Of a stretch of 64,000 bases of DNA, positions 26,915 through 37,927 are shown in pieces; the stretch's first letter is position 1; every line of letters begins with the position of its first letter. A program made the translations under genes and the position numbers. Source of the stretch: JAHQVI01 sp963749875 (GTDB taxonomy: Bacteria > Pseudomonadota > Alphaproteobacteria > Rhizobiales > Rhodomicrobiaceae); NCBI GenBank assembly GCA_963749875.1, contig CAVVOX010000002.1, forward strand, positions 124,001 to 188,000, given 5' to 3'. Below the pieces are notes generated by a model that saw nothing but the letters and a program-made list of their open reading frames with translations, ran no database searches and had not been told where the DNA came from.

Positions 26915-27211
26915 ATGACGGGCTTCGTCGTGATCGCCGATGAACTGACCTGTGCAGGCTTCCGATTAGCCGGCATCAGGACGCTGACGCCCGAACCGGA
27001 GACGATGCGGGAGGCGTTCGGCGCGGCGCTGAAGGAAGCGGCGGTCGTTATCGTAACGGCGGCATATGCGAGACGCCTGCCGAGCGCGGACCTTGAGGCT
27101 GCGATGTGCGGCGAAAGCCCCGCGGTCGCCGTCATTCCCGACATCAGGGAACGGGACATGCCGCCGAGCCTCGCGCCGGGCATCCGCAAGACGCTGGGGA
27201 TCGAAGAGTGA
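26915..27211 (+). CDS. ntpF: V/A-type ATPase subunit F
   Basis: 98 residues, small alpha/beta protein: GFVVIADELTCAGFRLAGIR at the N-terminus, AAVVIVTAAYARRLP in the middle, and PAVAVIPDIRERDMPP near the end, the usual subunit F order. It is part of the central rotor shaft with subunit D. Starts 1 bp after the subunit K stop and overlaps subunit E as GTGA. Confidence 0.85.
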   Translation: MTGFVVIADELTCAGFRLAGIRTLTPEPETMREAFGAALKEAAVVIVTAAYARRLPSADLEAAMCGESPAVAVIPDIRERDMPPSLAPGIRKTLGIEE

Positions 27212-27874
27212 CGGATCAGGACACATCGCTCGCCTCCGCACAGGCCAAGGCACTGATCGAGGTGATCAATGCGCGCCGCGACACGGACTGCGAGACGCTG
27301 CGTGCCGAGGCGCGCCGCGAAGCGGCCCGGATCGTCACCGCTGCCCGCAAACGCGCCCGCCGGAAATTTCACGAAGCGGCGCGGCGGCTGCGGCGAGACA
27401 ATGCGCGGCGCATCGCCGAAGCGGAGGCTGAGCGCGATACCGAGCTGCGGATGCGCCGTCAGCGCGCCCGCGCCGCGCTTCTCAAGCGGTCGTGGCCGCT
27501 TCTGACCGACGCGCTGACGGAGCGATGGCGTGACGGCGCGGCCCGGGCGCGGTGGATAAAGGCGGCGCTCGGCATGGCCGCCGCGCGGCTTGGGCGCAGC
27601 CGCTGGCAGATCGAGTATCCGGCTGCAGACAGCGAGGATGTCCGGCAAGCTTTGGCCGAGATGAGCGACGAACTGACCGATATCGAATGCGTGATGGAAG
27701 GCTCGGAAGCAATCGGCGCCGGGCTGCGGATCACCACAGGCGGTGCCGTCATCGACGCTACGCCGGAAGCGCTGATCGCCCTTCACGGCCGCGTCGAGGC
27801 CGCTTTGATCGCGGAGATCGAGCGTCTTACGGGCGAGGACGAGCGCGCCGACCGGCCCGGAGCGGAGGCGGCTC

Positions 27875-27882
<8 letters not shown>
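27208..27882 (+). CDS. ntpE: V/A-type ATPase subunit E
   Basis: 224 residues. The first about 100 form a long, highly charged helix (ARRKFHEAARRLRRDNARRI); the C-terminal globular part ends with the family hairpin GAGLRITTGGAVIDATPEAL. Subunit E is the peripheral stalk that pairs with subunit H/G and holds the catalytic head. GTG start overlapping subunit F; 8-bp overlap with subunit A. Confidence 0.82.
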
Positions 27883-29606
<1,724 letters not shown>

Positions 29607-29617
<11 letters not shown>

Positions 29618-31022
29618 GCTCAGCGTGAGCGGCGCGGCGACGGCGATCGAGGGACCGCTCCTGTTTCTGAAGCGCAATGTCGTCGCCGGTCTCAACGAAG
29701 CGGTCGACGTCATCAGCGATGGCAGCGCGCCGCGATTAGGCCGGGTGACGGCGCTCGGCGAGGATGAGATGGTCATCGAGGTGCTGGAGACGACCTCCGG
29801 CCTCGCGCTCGACAAGGCGCGCGTGCGGTTCCGGGGCGAGCCCCTCACCTTCGGCATCGGTCCGGACCTGCTCGGACGTATCTTCGACGGCCGTGGCGAA
29901 CCGATCGACGGCGGGCCGCCCGTGGGCGCGCACGCCTTTCGTCCGATCCATGGCGAGCCGCTCAACCCGGCAAGACGCGCCCTGCCGCGCGACTTCATCG
30001 AGACCGGCGTCTCGGCCATTGATCTGATGAACAGCCTCATCCGGGGCCAGAAGCTCCCGGTCTTTTCATCCGGCGGCCTCGCCCATGACCGTCTGGCCAT
30101 CGAAATCGCCCAACATGCGCGGCTGCGGGGAGAGGCGGGCGGCGGCTTCGCCATCGTCTTCGCAGGGATAGGCGTTTCGCATGATACGGCCGACGCCTTC
30201 CGGCGCGCCATGGAGGATTCCGGCGCGCTCGGCCACACCGTCATGTTCCTCAGCCTCGCCGGCGAGCCGAGTCCGCAGCGTCTGCTGACGCCGCGCGTCG
30301 CGCTGACCGCCGCCGAATATCTCGCCTATGACGAAGGCCGGCACGTGCTGGTCATCATGACCGACATGACGAATTATTGCGAGGCGCTGCGGGAGGTCTC
30401 GTCGAGCCATGGCGAGATCCCGAGCCGCAAGGGCTTTCCGGGCTATATGTATTCCGACCTCGCCTCGATCTACGAACGCGCCGGACGCATCCGGGGCGGC
30501 AAGGGCACGGTCACGCAGCTTCCCATCCTTACCATGCCGGCCGACGACATCAGCCATCCCATCCCGGATCTGACCGGCTACATCACCGAAGGCCAGATCG
30601 TCCTCGACCGCGCGCTCGACCATAAAGGCGTCTATCCGCCGATCAACGTGCTGCCGAGCCTGTCGCGGCTGTTCGATCAGGGCACGGGCGAGGGCTTCAC
30701 CCATGCCGACCACCCGGCGCTCGCGCATCAGCTTTTCGCCTCCTACGCCAAGGCGACGCGGGTGCGGATTCTCGCCAGCGTCGTCGGCCAGGAGGGACTG
30801 ACCGCGACGGACCGCCAATATCTCGCCTTCGCCGACGCTTTCGAGACCGGGCTGGTCGGCCAGGACGAGCCGCGCTCATTGGAAGAAACGATGGCGATCG
30901 GCTGGCGGCTCCTTAGCGGTCTTCCGCGCGCGGAGATGACGCGCTTGAGCGATACTCAGACCGAGCGCTATCTGGGCGATGACGGCGCCGGGCAGGATAA
31001 GAGCGAGACGCGCGATGGTTGA
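29607..31022 (+). CDS. ntpB: V/A-type ATPase regulatory subunit B
   Basis: 471 residues. It lacks a true P-loop (LPVFSSGGLAHDRLA in its place), as expected for the non-catalytic subunit. It has VIMTDMTNYCEALREVS, KGFPGYMYSDLASIYERAGR and DLTGYITEGQIVLDR, all diagnostic. It alternates with subunit A in the A3B3 head. The ATG at 29607 gives MWAELSV; an earlier in-frame start would lie inside subunit A. It overlaps subunit D by 8 bp. Confidence 0.95.
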
Positions 31023-31617
31023 AGACTTGCCGACACGAAGCACCGCGCTCGCCCTGGCCGATGAGCGCAGCGTCATGCGTCAGGGCTACGAGTTCCTGGA
31101 CGAAAAGCGCATGTTGCTGGCAGCGGAGATATTGCGCCGGCTGCGGCTCTATGACGAGCAAGAGAAGGCGTTCCTTGCGGCCTTGCGGGCGGCGCGCGAG
31201 GCCCTGGAGCAGGCGGTCGGGCGGCACGGGCAGGAGAACCTGGAGGTCTATCCGCCGAACGAGCCCGAGCCGCCTCCCCCCGATCGTCAGCGCTCGCTGT
31301 TTCTCGGCGTTCCGCTTATCGCCTTGACGGTCAACGCCGAACCGGGCGCGGCCGCCTTTCCTCCGCTCGATCCGTCTTCCGAAGCGGATCGGTGCCGGAG
31401 CGCCTTCCTTGACTTGCTCGCGCATCTGGCGTCGCTCGCGGCCCAGTCCGGGAATTTGGCCCGGCTCGCCGCGGAATACCGCCGCACGGAGAAGCGCGCA
31501 CGGGCGCTTGAGAACGTGCTCCTGCCCGAGATTCAGCAGCGGCTGAAGCGGATCAACGAGCATCTCGAAACCTTCGATCAGGAGGAAGCCGTTCGCGCCC
31601 GCCTCGCGGCACGGTGA
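31015..31617 (+). CDS. ntpD: V/A-type ATPase subunit D (central shaft)
   Basis: 200 residues with long N- and C-terminal helices that would pair as the rotor shaft. The N-terminus LPTRSTALALADERSVMRQG then FLDEKRMLLAAEI matches the family pattern PT...L..L...L..A..G..LL..KR. The C-terminus EYRRTEKRARALENVLLPEI matches the conserved R.RR.NALE...IP. Last gene of the ATPase operon. Confidence 0.9.
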   Translation: MVEDLPTRSTALALADERSVMRQGYEFLDEKRMLLAAEILRRLRLYDEQEKAFLAALRAAREALEQAVGRHGQENLEVYPPNEPEPPPPDRQRSLFLGVPLIALTVNAEPGAAAFPPLDPSSEADRCRSAFLDLLAHLASLAAQSGNLARLAAEYRRTEKRARALENVLLPEIQQRLKRINEHLETFDQEEAVRARLAAR

Positions 31618-31744
31618 GGGAGCGTTCCAATTCCGATAGTGTCCCGGCAAGTGCGTCCATCGCCTCCGCGACGTCGGGAGCGGCTTGAGAAGGCGGTTAT
31701 CCGCTGCGCCTCGACAGATATTAAAAGGGCTTTGGAATACATCT

Positions 31745-31760
31745 GAATATGATAATATTC
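31745..31760. promoter_or_regulatory. Perfect palindrome GAATAT-N4-ATATTC upstream of SQR gene
   Basis: 16-bp perfect palindrome GAATATGATAATATTC, 96 bp before the SQR start. Short AT-rich palindromes of this kind are typical for ArsR-family sulfur sensors such as SqrR/BigR, though their reported half-site arrangement is not identical. The extended form ATCTGAATATGATAATATTC resembles the site before the FadL-type gene. Confidence 0.5.
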
Positions 31761-31856
31761 CTTCAAAGAACAGCCTGACGGCCGCTGAGCCGGGCCAAGC
31801 CGCCATGCTTGCCGCGGCACAGATCCGCCAGGTTAAACACCTGGGGAGAAACGATT

Positions 31857-33149
31857 ATGACGCATGTGGTTGTGTTGGGCGCCGGCATTGGCGGCGTTCC
31901 TATGGCGTTCGAGCTACGGGATACGCTCGGGCGCAAGGATGAGATCACCGTCATCTCAGAATCGGAGTGGTTTCATTTCGTGCCGTCTAACCCCTGGGTG
32001 GCGGTTAACTGGCGAAAGCCGCAGGACATCAAGATCAACCTGCCCGAGGCGCTCGGGCGCCGGAATATTGGCTTCAAGGGGGGCGGGGCCAAGCGGGTCA
32101 TTCCGAGCGAGAACGTCGTCGAGCTCAATGACGGCAGCCGCGTGTCCTACGATTATCTGGTCATCGCAACGGGACCGGCGCTCGCCTTCGACGAGATCGA
32201 AGGACTCGGCCCGGACCGCAACACCATCTCCATCTGCCACGTCGATCACGCCGCTGCGGCGGCGGAGCGCTGGGAACGTTTCTGCCAAGATCCGGGGCCG
32301 ATCGTGGTCGGCGCCGTGCAGGGGGCCTCCTGCTTCGGTCCGGCCTATGAATTCGCCATGATCATGGTGAACGAACTGCGGCGTCGCAGGATCCGTAACA
32401 AGGTGCCGATGACCTTCGTCACCTCCGAACCTTATATCGGTCATCTCGGCCTCGGCGGCGTCGGCGACACCAAGGGCATGCTCGAGTTTGCGTTCCGCGA
32501 TCGCGATGTGAAATGGATCACCAACGCCAAGATCGACCGCTTCAACCCGGATTCGGTCGAGGTCACCGAGGTGAACGAGAACGGTGAGGTCAAGCAAACG
32601 CATAATTTGCCGTCGAAGCTGTCGATGTTCATCCCAGGCTTCCGCGGCGTCGATTGCCTGAAGGGCGAGGATGGTAACTGGGTTCCGGGGCTGACCAATC
32701 CGCGCGGCTTCGTTACGATCGACAAATATCAGCGTAACGGAACGCACAAGAACATCTTCAGCGTCGGCGTCTGCGTGGCCATTCCGCCTTTCGAGCCAAC
32801 GCCGGTGCCGGTCGGCGTGCCCAAGACCGGCTATATGATCGAGTCAATGGTGACGGCGACCGCGCACAACATCCGTGACCTGATTGCCGGCAAAGAGCCG
32901 ACCACGGAGGCGACCTGGAACGCAGTGTGCCTTGCTGATTTCGGCGACAGCGGCATCGCTTTCGTGGCGCAGCCGCAGATCCCGCCGCGCAATGTCAACT
33001 GGTCCAGCGAGGGCTATTGGGTCCATGCCGCCAAGGTTGCCTTCGAGAAATATTTTCTGCGCAAGGTGCGCCGCGGATCAAGCGAGCCGGGATATGAGCG
33101 CATCATCATGAAGGCGCTCGGGATCAAGAAGCTGCACCCTGCGGCCTGA
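31857..33149 (+). CDS. sqr: Sulfide:quinone oxidoreductase-family flavoprotein
   Basis: 430 residues. FAD-binding Rossmann motif VVLGAGIGGVPMAFEL at the N-terminus; second motif region YDYLVIATGPALAFDE; a cysteine in GAVQGASCFGPAYE and another in IFSVGVCVAIPPFEPTP, at places where SQR-type enzymes have redox cysteines; GVPKTGYMIESM near the quinone site. C-terminal amphipathic region (YFLRKVRRGSSEPGYE) for membrane attachment. It would oxidise sulfide to sulfane sulfur and reduce quinone. The exact SQR type, or flavocytochrome c-like alternatives, cannot be settled here. Start at 31857 after GGGGAGAAACG. Confidence 0.82.
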   Translation: MTHVVVLGAGIGGVPMAFELRDTLGRKDEITVISESEWFHFVPSNPWVAVNWRKPQDIKINLPEALGRRNIGFKGGGAKRVIPSENVVELNDGSRVSYDYLVIATGPALAFDEIEGLGPDRNTISICHVDHAAAAAERWERFCQDPGPIVVGAVQGASCFGPAYEFAMIMVNELRRRRIRNKVPMTFVTSEPYIGHLGLGGVGDTKGMLEFAFRDRDVKWITNAKIDRFNPDSVEVTEVNENGEVKQTHNLPSKLSMFIPGFRGVDCLKGEDGNWVPGLTNPRGFVTIDKYQRNGTHKNIFSVGVCVAIPPFEPTPVPVGVPKTGYMIESMVTATAHNIRDLIAGKEPTTEATWNAVCLADFGDSGIAFVAQPQIPPRNVNWSSEGYWVHAAKVAFEKYFLRKVRRGSSEPGYERIIMKALGIKKLHPAA

Positions 33150-33215
33150 TCCGCTTTACGGCCCTCGCGGGAACGGCGATGCCCGCGTGGGCCGTAAGTA
33201 CGACGCTACAAGGGC

Positions 33216-33249
33216 GGCCGGTGATCCGCGTCACCGGCCCTCGATTTTT
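33216..33249 (+). terminator. Intrinsic terminator after SQR gene
   Basis: Perfect 9-bp stem GGCCGGTGA/TCACCGGCC with a 6-nt loop, then CTCGATTTTTG. It separates the SQR gene from the P450 gene 42 bp later. Confidence 0.85.
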
Positions 33250-33290
33250 GAGCTTGTCCCACCGTCTGTTGCCGCTAAGACTTGCGTCTG

Positions 33291-34733
33291 ATGGATATCG
33301 AGGACGACATTGCCGATAATGCCTCAGCTCCCAGCAAGGTCATGAATCTCGGCGATCCGATCGGCGAGCAACCGGCGCGCATCCGTCCGGCGGCCCCCTT
33401 TCCGCGCGAGCGGCCACAGAGCCTCCTCAAGCTGCTGCTGACGCTCAACCGGAACCCGCTGGAAGCCTGGACGAAGGCGCATTTCGAAGAAGAGATCATT
33501 GCGGGCGAAAGCCCATTGGGACGCTTCGCCATTGTGAACGAGCCGGATGCCATACGCACGGTGCTGGTCGAGAACCTGCAGGACTTTCCCAAGGACAATC
33601 TACAGAAGCTGCTGTTGAAGCCGGCGCTCGGCAACGGCCTGCTGACCACGGAGGGCGAATCCTGGCGGCTGCAGCGGCGGCGGTTCGCGCCCTCTTTCGC
33701 GCCGCGTAAAATCGCTCCCTATCTACCGGCAGTGCAGGCCGAAGCACAGGCGCTTGTCGCGCGCTGGAGCCGCTTCCGCGAAGGTCAGCCCCTAGACGTC
33801 GCCGAAGAGATGGCGCGGACCATGCTGAATATCCTCGCCCGCACGCTGTTTCCGGGCGGTATCGGCCGCTCGCCGGCGGAATTCAGAGAGGCGGCGACGC
33901 GCTATTTCGAGACGCAGGGGCGGGTCGATCCTCTCGATCTGGTCGGCGCGCCGGAATGGCTGCCCCGCGTCGGCCGGTTCCTGTCGCAGCCGGCGCTCGA
34001 ATTCTTCCCGGAAGTGGTCACCGGCATCCTCCGCGATTATGGACAGCGCGATGGACGCTCAATGGACGGCGGGCTCGTCGACCAGTTTATAGGCGCGGGA
34101 CACGGGCCGGGCGCTGCGCTAGCCGATGCCGACATTGCCGCCAATGTCATCACCTTTATCGGCGCGGGCTTTGAGACGCCGGCCAATGCTCTGAGCTGGA
34201 CACTTTATCTCCTGTCGCTGGATGAGAACTGGCGGCGCCAGGTTGAGGAGGAAGCCGACCGGCTGCTCGCCGGCGAGGCGTGGCCGGGGGACGGCATCGA
34301 GCCGTTCACCGCGGCGCGGGCGCTGATCGAGGAATCCATGCGGCTCTATCCGCCGGTCGCGATCATGACGCGGCGCGCGGCGCGGGACTGCGTTCTCGCC
34401 GGCCGGCAGGTTCGGCGCGATTCGACCATCATCATCTCGCCCTGGATCATCCATCGCCATCGACGGTACTGGTCCGATCCTGACGCGTTCGATCCTTCTC
34501 GGTTTACGCCCGAGCGCCGTGCGGAGATCGGCCGTTGTGCCTATTTGCCATTCGGGATCGGCCCGCGCGTCTGCATCGGCTCCGGCTTTGCGATGCAGCA
34601 GATGATCGTAACGCTTGCGACCATCGCGCGGCATTTCCGGCTGGATCTGGTCCCGTCCCACCGCGTCGTGCCGGTGCATCGCGTCACGCTCAGGCCGGAG
34701 GGCGGCATGATGATGACGATCCGGCGGAGATAG
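33291..34733 (+). CDS. Cytochrome P450
   Basis: 480 residues. I-helix oxygen-binding motif FIGAGFETPAN, ExxR in LIEESMRLYPP, the PERF-like region DPSRFTPERR, and the haem Cys in YLPFGIGPRVCIGSGFAM. All catalytic elements are present. The N-terminus has no membrane anchor, so it is soluble, class I-like; no ferredoxin or reductase gene is nearby. Substrate unknown. ATG at 33291 chosen over a TTG 9 bp earlier. It is followed 6 bp later by the deacetylase-family gene, so the two form one unit of unclear relation to the sulfur genes. Confidence 0.92.
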   Translation: MDIEDDIADNASAPSKVMNLGDPIGEQPARIRPAAPFPRERPQSLLKLLLTLNRNPLEAWTKAHFEEEIIAGESPLGRFAIVNEPDAIRTVLVENLQDFPKDNLQKLLLKPALGNGLLTTEGESWRLQRRRFAPSFAPRKIAPYLPAVQAEAQALVARWSRFREGQPLDVAEEMARTMLNILARTLFPGGIGRSPAEFREAATRYFETQGRVDPLDLVGAPEWLPRVGRFLSQPALEFFPEVVTGILRDYGQRDGRSMDGGLVDQFIGAGHGPGAALADADIAANVITFIGAGFETPANALSWTLYLLSLDENWRRQVEEEADRLLAGEAWPGDGIEPFTAARALIEESMRLYPPVAIMTRRAARDCVLAGRQVRRDSTIIISPWIIHRHRRYWSDPDAFDPSRFTPERRAEIGRCAYLPFGIGPRVCIGSGFAMQQMIVTLATIARHFRLDLVPSHRVVPVHRVTLRPEGGMMMTIRRR

Positions 34734-34739
34734 AGACGC

Positions 34740-35915
34740 ATGCGCTTTGACGACGATGCGCCGGCAGGGCAGGGGGATAATGGCGTGGATAGGCGTCACC
34801 CGATCGCGCACCCGGCGGCGCTCGTCACGCATCCCGTCTTCCGGGCCCCGGCCTTCGGCAACCACCATCCCTTATCGACCGGGCGGCAGGGTGCCGTCCT
34901 CGATCTGATCGATGCTTTGGGTTGGAGCGCGGCGGGCAAAGTGGCCGAGCCCAGCCTGCCGGACCGGACGATCCTCGAGCGTTTCCATGATCCGGCTTAT
35001 CTCGATGCCTTCGAGCGGTCGGCCACGGCGAATCTCGCAAGCCCCGAAGATCGGCGCAACTTCAATCTCGGCACGATGGCGTGCCCGATCTTTCCCGGCC
35101 TGTGGGACCGTGCGCGGGCGACGATCGGCGGATCGATCCTCGCTGCGCGGCTGGCGCTGGAGGGATATGTCGCCTTCCATCCCGGCGGCGGCACGCATCA
35201 CGGCCGCGCCGGGCGGGCGTCAGGATTCTGCTATCTCAACGACCCGGTCTTCGCCGTCCAGACGATGCTCGATGCCGGAACGCCGCGTGTGGTCTATGTG
35301 GATTTCGACGCGCATCACGGAGACGGCGTGCAGGACATGCTTGCCGCCGAGGAGTGCGTCACCTTCATCTCGATCCATGAGGAAGGGCGCTGGCCCGGTA
35401 CCGGACATCTCGACGATCGCCTGGAGGGACGCGCGTTCAACATCATGGTGCCACGCGGACTGAACGACAGCGAATTCGGCGCGCTGATCGAGACGGTCGT
35501 TCTGCCGGCAATCGAGCGGCGGAACCCGGCGGGCATGGTGATGACCCTTGGCGCGGACGCGCTGAAGGGCGACCCGCTCTCGGCAATGATGCTGTCGAAT
35601 GTCGCGCTGTGGGGCGCCGCAGAAGCCTGCGTCGCGCACTCAGAATACGCGGTCGTTCTCGGGGGCGGCGGCTATAATCCCTGGACGACGGCTCGGCTTT
35701 GGGCGGGGTTGTGGGGACGGCTTTGCGGGCAAGAGCTGCCGGACACCTTGCCCGAGAAGGCGCAAGCGGTGCTCGAACCGCTCGAATGCGATCTGATCGA
35801 TGCCGAGGACCGCGAAACCGAGTGGCTGACGACGCTGTGCGACAGGCCAAATACCGGTCCGATTCGCCCGGCGATCCGTGAGATCATTCGGAAGCTATCG
35901 GACGACACGCAATGA
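34740..35915 (+). CDS. Histone deacetylase/AcuC/AphA-family amidohydrolase
   Basis: 391 residues, zinc-dependent arginase/deacetylase fold. Active-site elements: HPGGGTHHGRAGRASGFCYLND with the paired His, VVYVDFDAHHGDGVQD with Zn-binding Asp and His, the Asp in TLGADALKGDPLS, and LGGGGYN near the end. Bacterial members remove acetyl groups from polyamines, small amides or proteins such as acetyl-CoA synthetase. Cotranscribed with the P450. Target unknown. Confidence 0.88.
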   Translation: MRFDDDAPAGQGDNGVDRRHPIAHPAALVTHPVFRAPAFGNHHPLSTGRQGAVLDLIDALGWSAAGKVAEPSLPDRTILERFHDPAYLDAFERSATANLASPEDRRNFNLGTMACPIFPGLWDRARATIGGSILAARLALEGYVAFHPGGGTHHGRAGRASGFCYLNDPVFAVQTMLDAGTPRVVYVDFDAHHGDGVQDMLAAEECVTFISIHEEGRWPGTGHLDDRLEGRAFNIMVPRGLNDSEFGALIETVVLPAIERRNPAGMVMTLGADALKGDPLSAMMLSNVALWGAAEACVAHSEYAVVLGGGGYNPWTTARLWAGLWGRLCGQELPDTLPEKAQAVLEPLECDLIDAEDRETEWLTTLCDRPNTGPIRPAIREIIRKLSDDTQ

Positions 35916-35976
35916 CGTCCTCCAAAACGCGAAGGACGCACCAGAGTTCGATATCCGTCCCTGTAACCCCGTCCGC

Positions 35977-36417
35977 TCAGGCGCAGCCCGCAAAGCCCTC
36001 GGCAGCCATCTTGGCTTCATATGGCGCCGTCACCGCGGTTCCCTCGACCAGGTTCGGCTTCACAGCCGCCCAATCGGCGGGATTGAGGATAACGAACCAG
36101 CCCTTGTCGTAAGGGTCCTGATTGGCCAGCGACGGAGTCGCCACCAGATCATCATTCACCTTGACGACCTCGCCGGCGGCGCAGCTCTTGGCCGGTCCCA
36201 CCCATTTGCCGCTTTCGACCGTCGCGCAGGATTTGCCCGCATCGACCTTGCGGCCGACTTTCTTCGGCGTGAAGGCGACGAGTTGGCCGGCCATCGCCGT
36301 GGCGACCGTAGTCATGCCCAGCTTGACGGTGCCGTCACCCATCTCGCGGTACCAGATGTGGTTGTCGACATCGTAGAGAAGATCGTCCGGAAGATTACAG
36401 CCTTTCACTATCGGCAT
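35977..36417 (-). CDS. lbpA: Lipoate-binding protein LbpA of the sHdr pathway
   Basis: 146 residues, GcvH-like fold: GDGTVKLGMTTVATAMAGQL, then the lipoylation hairpin with Lys71 in TVESGKWVGPAKS, and NQDPYDKGWFVILNP. It differs from glycine-cleavage H protein (no ESVKAAS motif) and matches the LbpA group known from sHdr-type sulfur oxidisers, where the lipoyl arm carries sulfur intermediates for the Hdr-like complex. Last gene of the leftward hdr group. Confidence 0.9.
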   Translation of the reverse strand: MPIVKGCNLPDDLLYDVDNHIWYREMGDGTVKLGMTTVATAMAGQLVAFTPKKVGRKVDAGKSCATVESGKWVGPAKSCAAGEVVKVNDDLVATPSLANQDPYDKGWFVILNPADWAAVKPNLVEGTAVTAPYEAKMAAEGFAGCA

Positions 36418-36454
36418 GAGCGGTCCCTGCTATCGAAGTTTTCTTTATGCATAA

Positions 36455-36922
36455 TCATTGCCCATCCGAACGCAAGGGCCGTGAGGAACAGCAAAATTCC
36501 CCGAGCCCTGCGACCTGCATCTTACCGGAGACGAAAAGACAAAGATGTTTCGCGACCATGACGGCAAGACGAAGGCGCTTTTCAGTATCCGGATGGCTGG
36601 GATCGAGTGTAATCAGATTGTAGTGATAGGCAAGTTCGCGCACCGTTTCGCGGCAGGCGTTGAATGAGGGCTCGCCGCGCGCGCCCTGGCGGTGCAGCGC
36701 GATCAGGCGGAAACCTTCGCGTTCCTCGTCGACCGGGTCTTCCCCGCGCGCCTTGATCCAGCATTCGAGAATCTCTTCGCCGATCGTGACGAGTTCACGC
36801 GCCGCCTCCGCCGCCGAACCGGGATTTGAGGCAATCGCGTCGATGCGGGCCTCGATCGCGTCGAAACCTCCAATATCTTTGCGAGGCTTAGGCGGCGTAT
36901 CCGCCCCGATGATCACGGTCAT
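36455..36922 (-). CDS. Unknown protein between hdrB2 and lbpA
   Basis: 155 residues from the ATG at 36922, helical, no signal peptide. Contains ILECWIKARGEDPVDEEREG, ALHRQGARGEPSFNACRETV and KRLRLAVMVAKHLCLFVSGK. The last is hydrophobic but short for a membrane helix. Several cysteines (ILEC, NACR, HLCLF, FCCSS) suggest metal or thiol chemistry. No family recognised. Its place between hdrB2 and lbpA suggests a helper of the sHdr-LbpA system. Confidence 0.6.
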   Translation of the reverse strand: MTVIIGADTPPKPRKDIGGFDAIEARIDAIASNPGSAAEAARELVTIGEEILECWIKARGEDPVDEEREGFRLIALHRQGARGEPSFNACRETVRELAYHYNLITLDPSHPDTEKRLRLAVMVAKHLCLFVSGKMQVAGLGEFCCSSRPLRSDGQ

Positions 36923-36982
36923 GCGATCCCTCCAGTCCGCGATCGCTCCGAAACCGCGTCCGTCCAAACGAGGTTCCTGCGA

Positions 36983-37927
36983 TCAGCTCTGAAGCTGCTT
37001 CTCAAGAATGAGCTCCATAGCGTCGGAAATATTCTCCTGCACGCCCAGCTTCCTCGGCTTGATGCCAAGCGCGAGCCCGAGAAGCTGGGTGAAATACATG
37101 ATCTTCACCGTCGTCTTCACGCCGAACCGTTTTTCGGCCCGCACCTGATGCATTTCCAGGCCGGTATGGCAGGTCGGGCATTCGGTGGCGATGACTTCGG
37201 CCCCGCAGGCTTCCGCCGCCTGAAGAATATTCAGAACGAGCTTGGTCGAGGTGTCGCTGTCCGAAAGCGTATGAGCGCCGCCGCAACAGGCGGTCTTCAG
37301 CGGGAAGTCGACATTCTCCGCGCCCGCGGCAGCCAGCAGGTCGTCCATGAAGTGCGGCTCGGAGGTGCTTTCCGAACCCGGCCCCTGGTCCTTTTCCGGG
37401 AAAATATGGCGCGGCCGCGTGTACATACAGCCATAGTAATTCGCGACTTTGAGACCGGCCAGCTTGCCCCTGGTGCGCTCCCGCAGGCCGTCCTCCCCGA
37501 TCGCTTCCTTGATCCAGTCGAGCGCATGGATGGTCTTGGCCTGGCCGGGCTCGAAAGCGGCGTGTCCGGCCTTCGTCGAAAGCCGGTCGACCACGGCCCG
37601 GGACTCCGGATCATAAGTGAGGTCGTATTCGGCCTTTTTGAGGTTGTGATAGCAGCCATTGCAGGGCGCCATGACCACATCGACCTTGTCGAGATGAGCC
37701 GCATTGGAGAGCACGCGGGCGGAAAGATAGGTCTGGATCTTGGGATCGATGTTCTTGACCTCCATCGCTCCGCAGCAATTCCAGTTCGAGACCTCCTTGA
37801 GCTTCAGGCCGAGCTTGCCCGCAACCGCCTTGGTCGAACGGTTGTAGGCATGGCCCGTGCCTTCGAGGGCGCAGCCGGGATAGTAGCCGACTTCCTGATA
37901 CGTCTTGGGTTTGCTCTTGTCAGCCAT
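36983..37927 (-). CDS. hdrB2: sHdrB2, CCG-domain subunit
   Basis: 314 residues with two CCG domains: PGCALEGTGHAYN with NWNCCGAMEVKN and APCNGCYHNL; and YYGCMYTRPR with TACCGGAHTLS and TECPTCHTGLE. This Cys pattern binds non-cubane [4Fe-4S] clusters as in HdrB, where disulfide or persulfide chemistry takes place. Part of the cytoplasmic sulfur-oxidising heterodisulfide-reductase-like complex. Start overlaps hdrC2 by 8 bp. Confidence 0.93.
   Translation of the reverse strand: MADKSKPKTYQEVGYYPGCALEGTGHAYNRSTKAVAGKLGLKLKEVSNWNCCGAMEVKNIDPKIQTYLSARVLSNAAHLDKVDVVMAPCNGCYHNLKKAEYDLTYDPESRAVVDRLSTKAGHAAFEPGQAKTIHALDWIKEAIGEDGLRERTRGKLAGLKVANYYGCMYTRPRHIFPEKDQGPGSESTSEPHFMDDLLAAAGAENVDFPLKTACCGGAHTLSDSDTSTKLVLNILQAAEACGAEVIATECPTCHTGLEMHQVRAEKRFGVKTTVKIMYFTQLLGLALGIKPRKLGVQENISDAMELILEKQLQS

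Noticed and set aside
35977..36417. Glycine cleavage H protein
   Set aside because: The lipoyl Lys environment is ESGKWVG, and the gene is in an sHdr operon without glycine cleavage genes; LbpA fits better.
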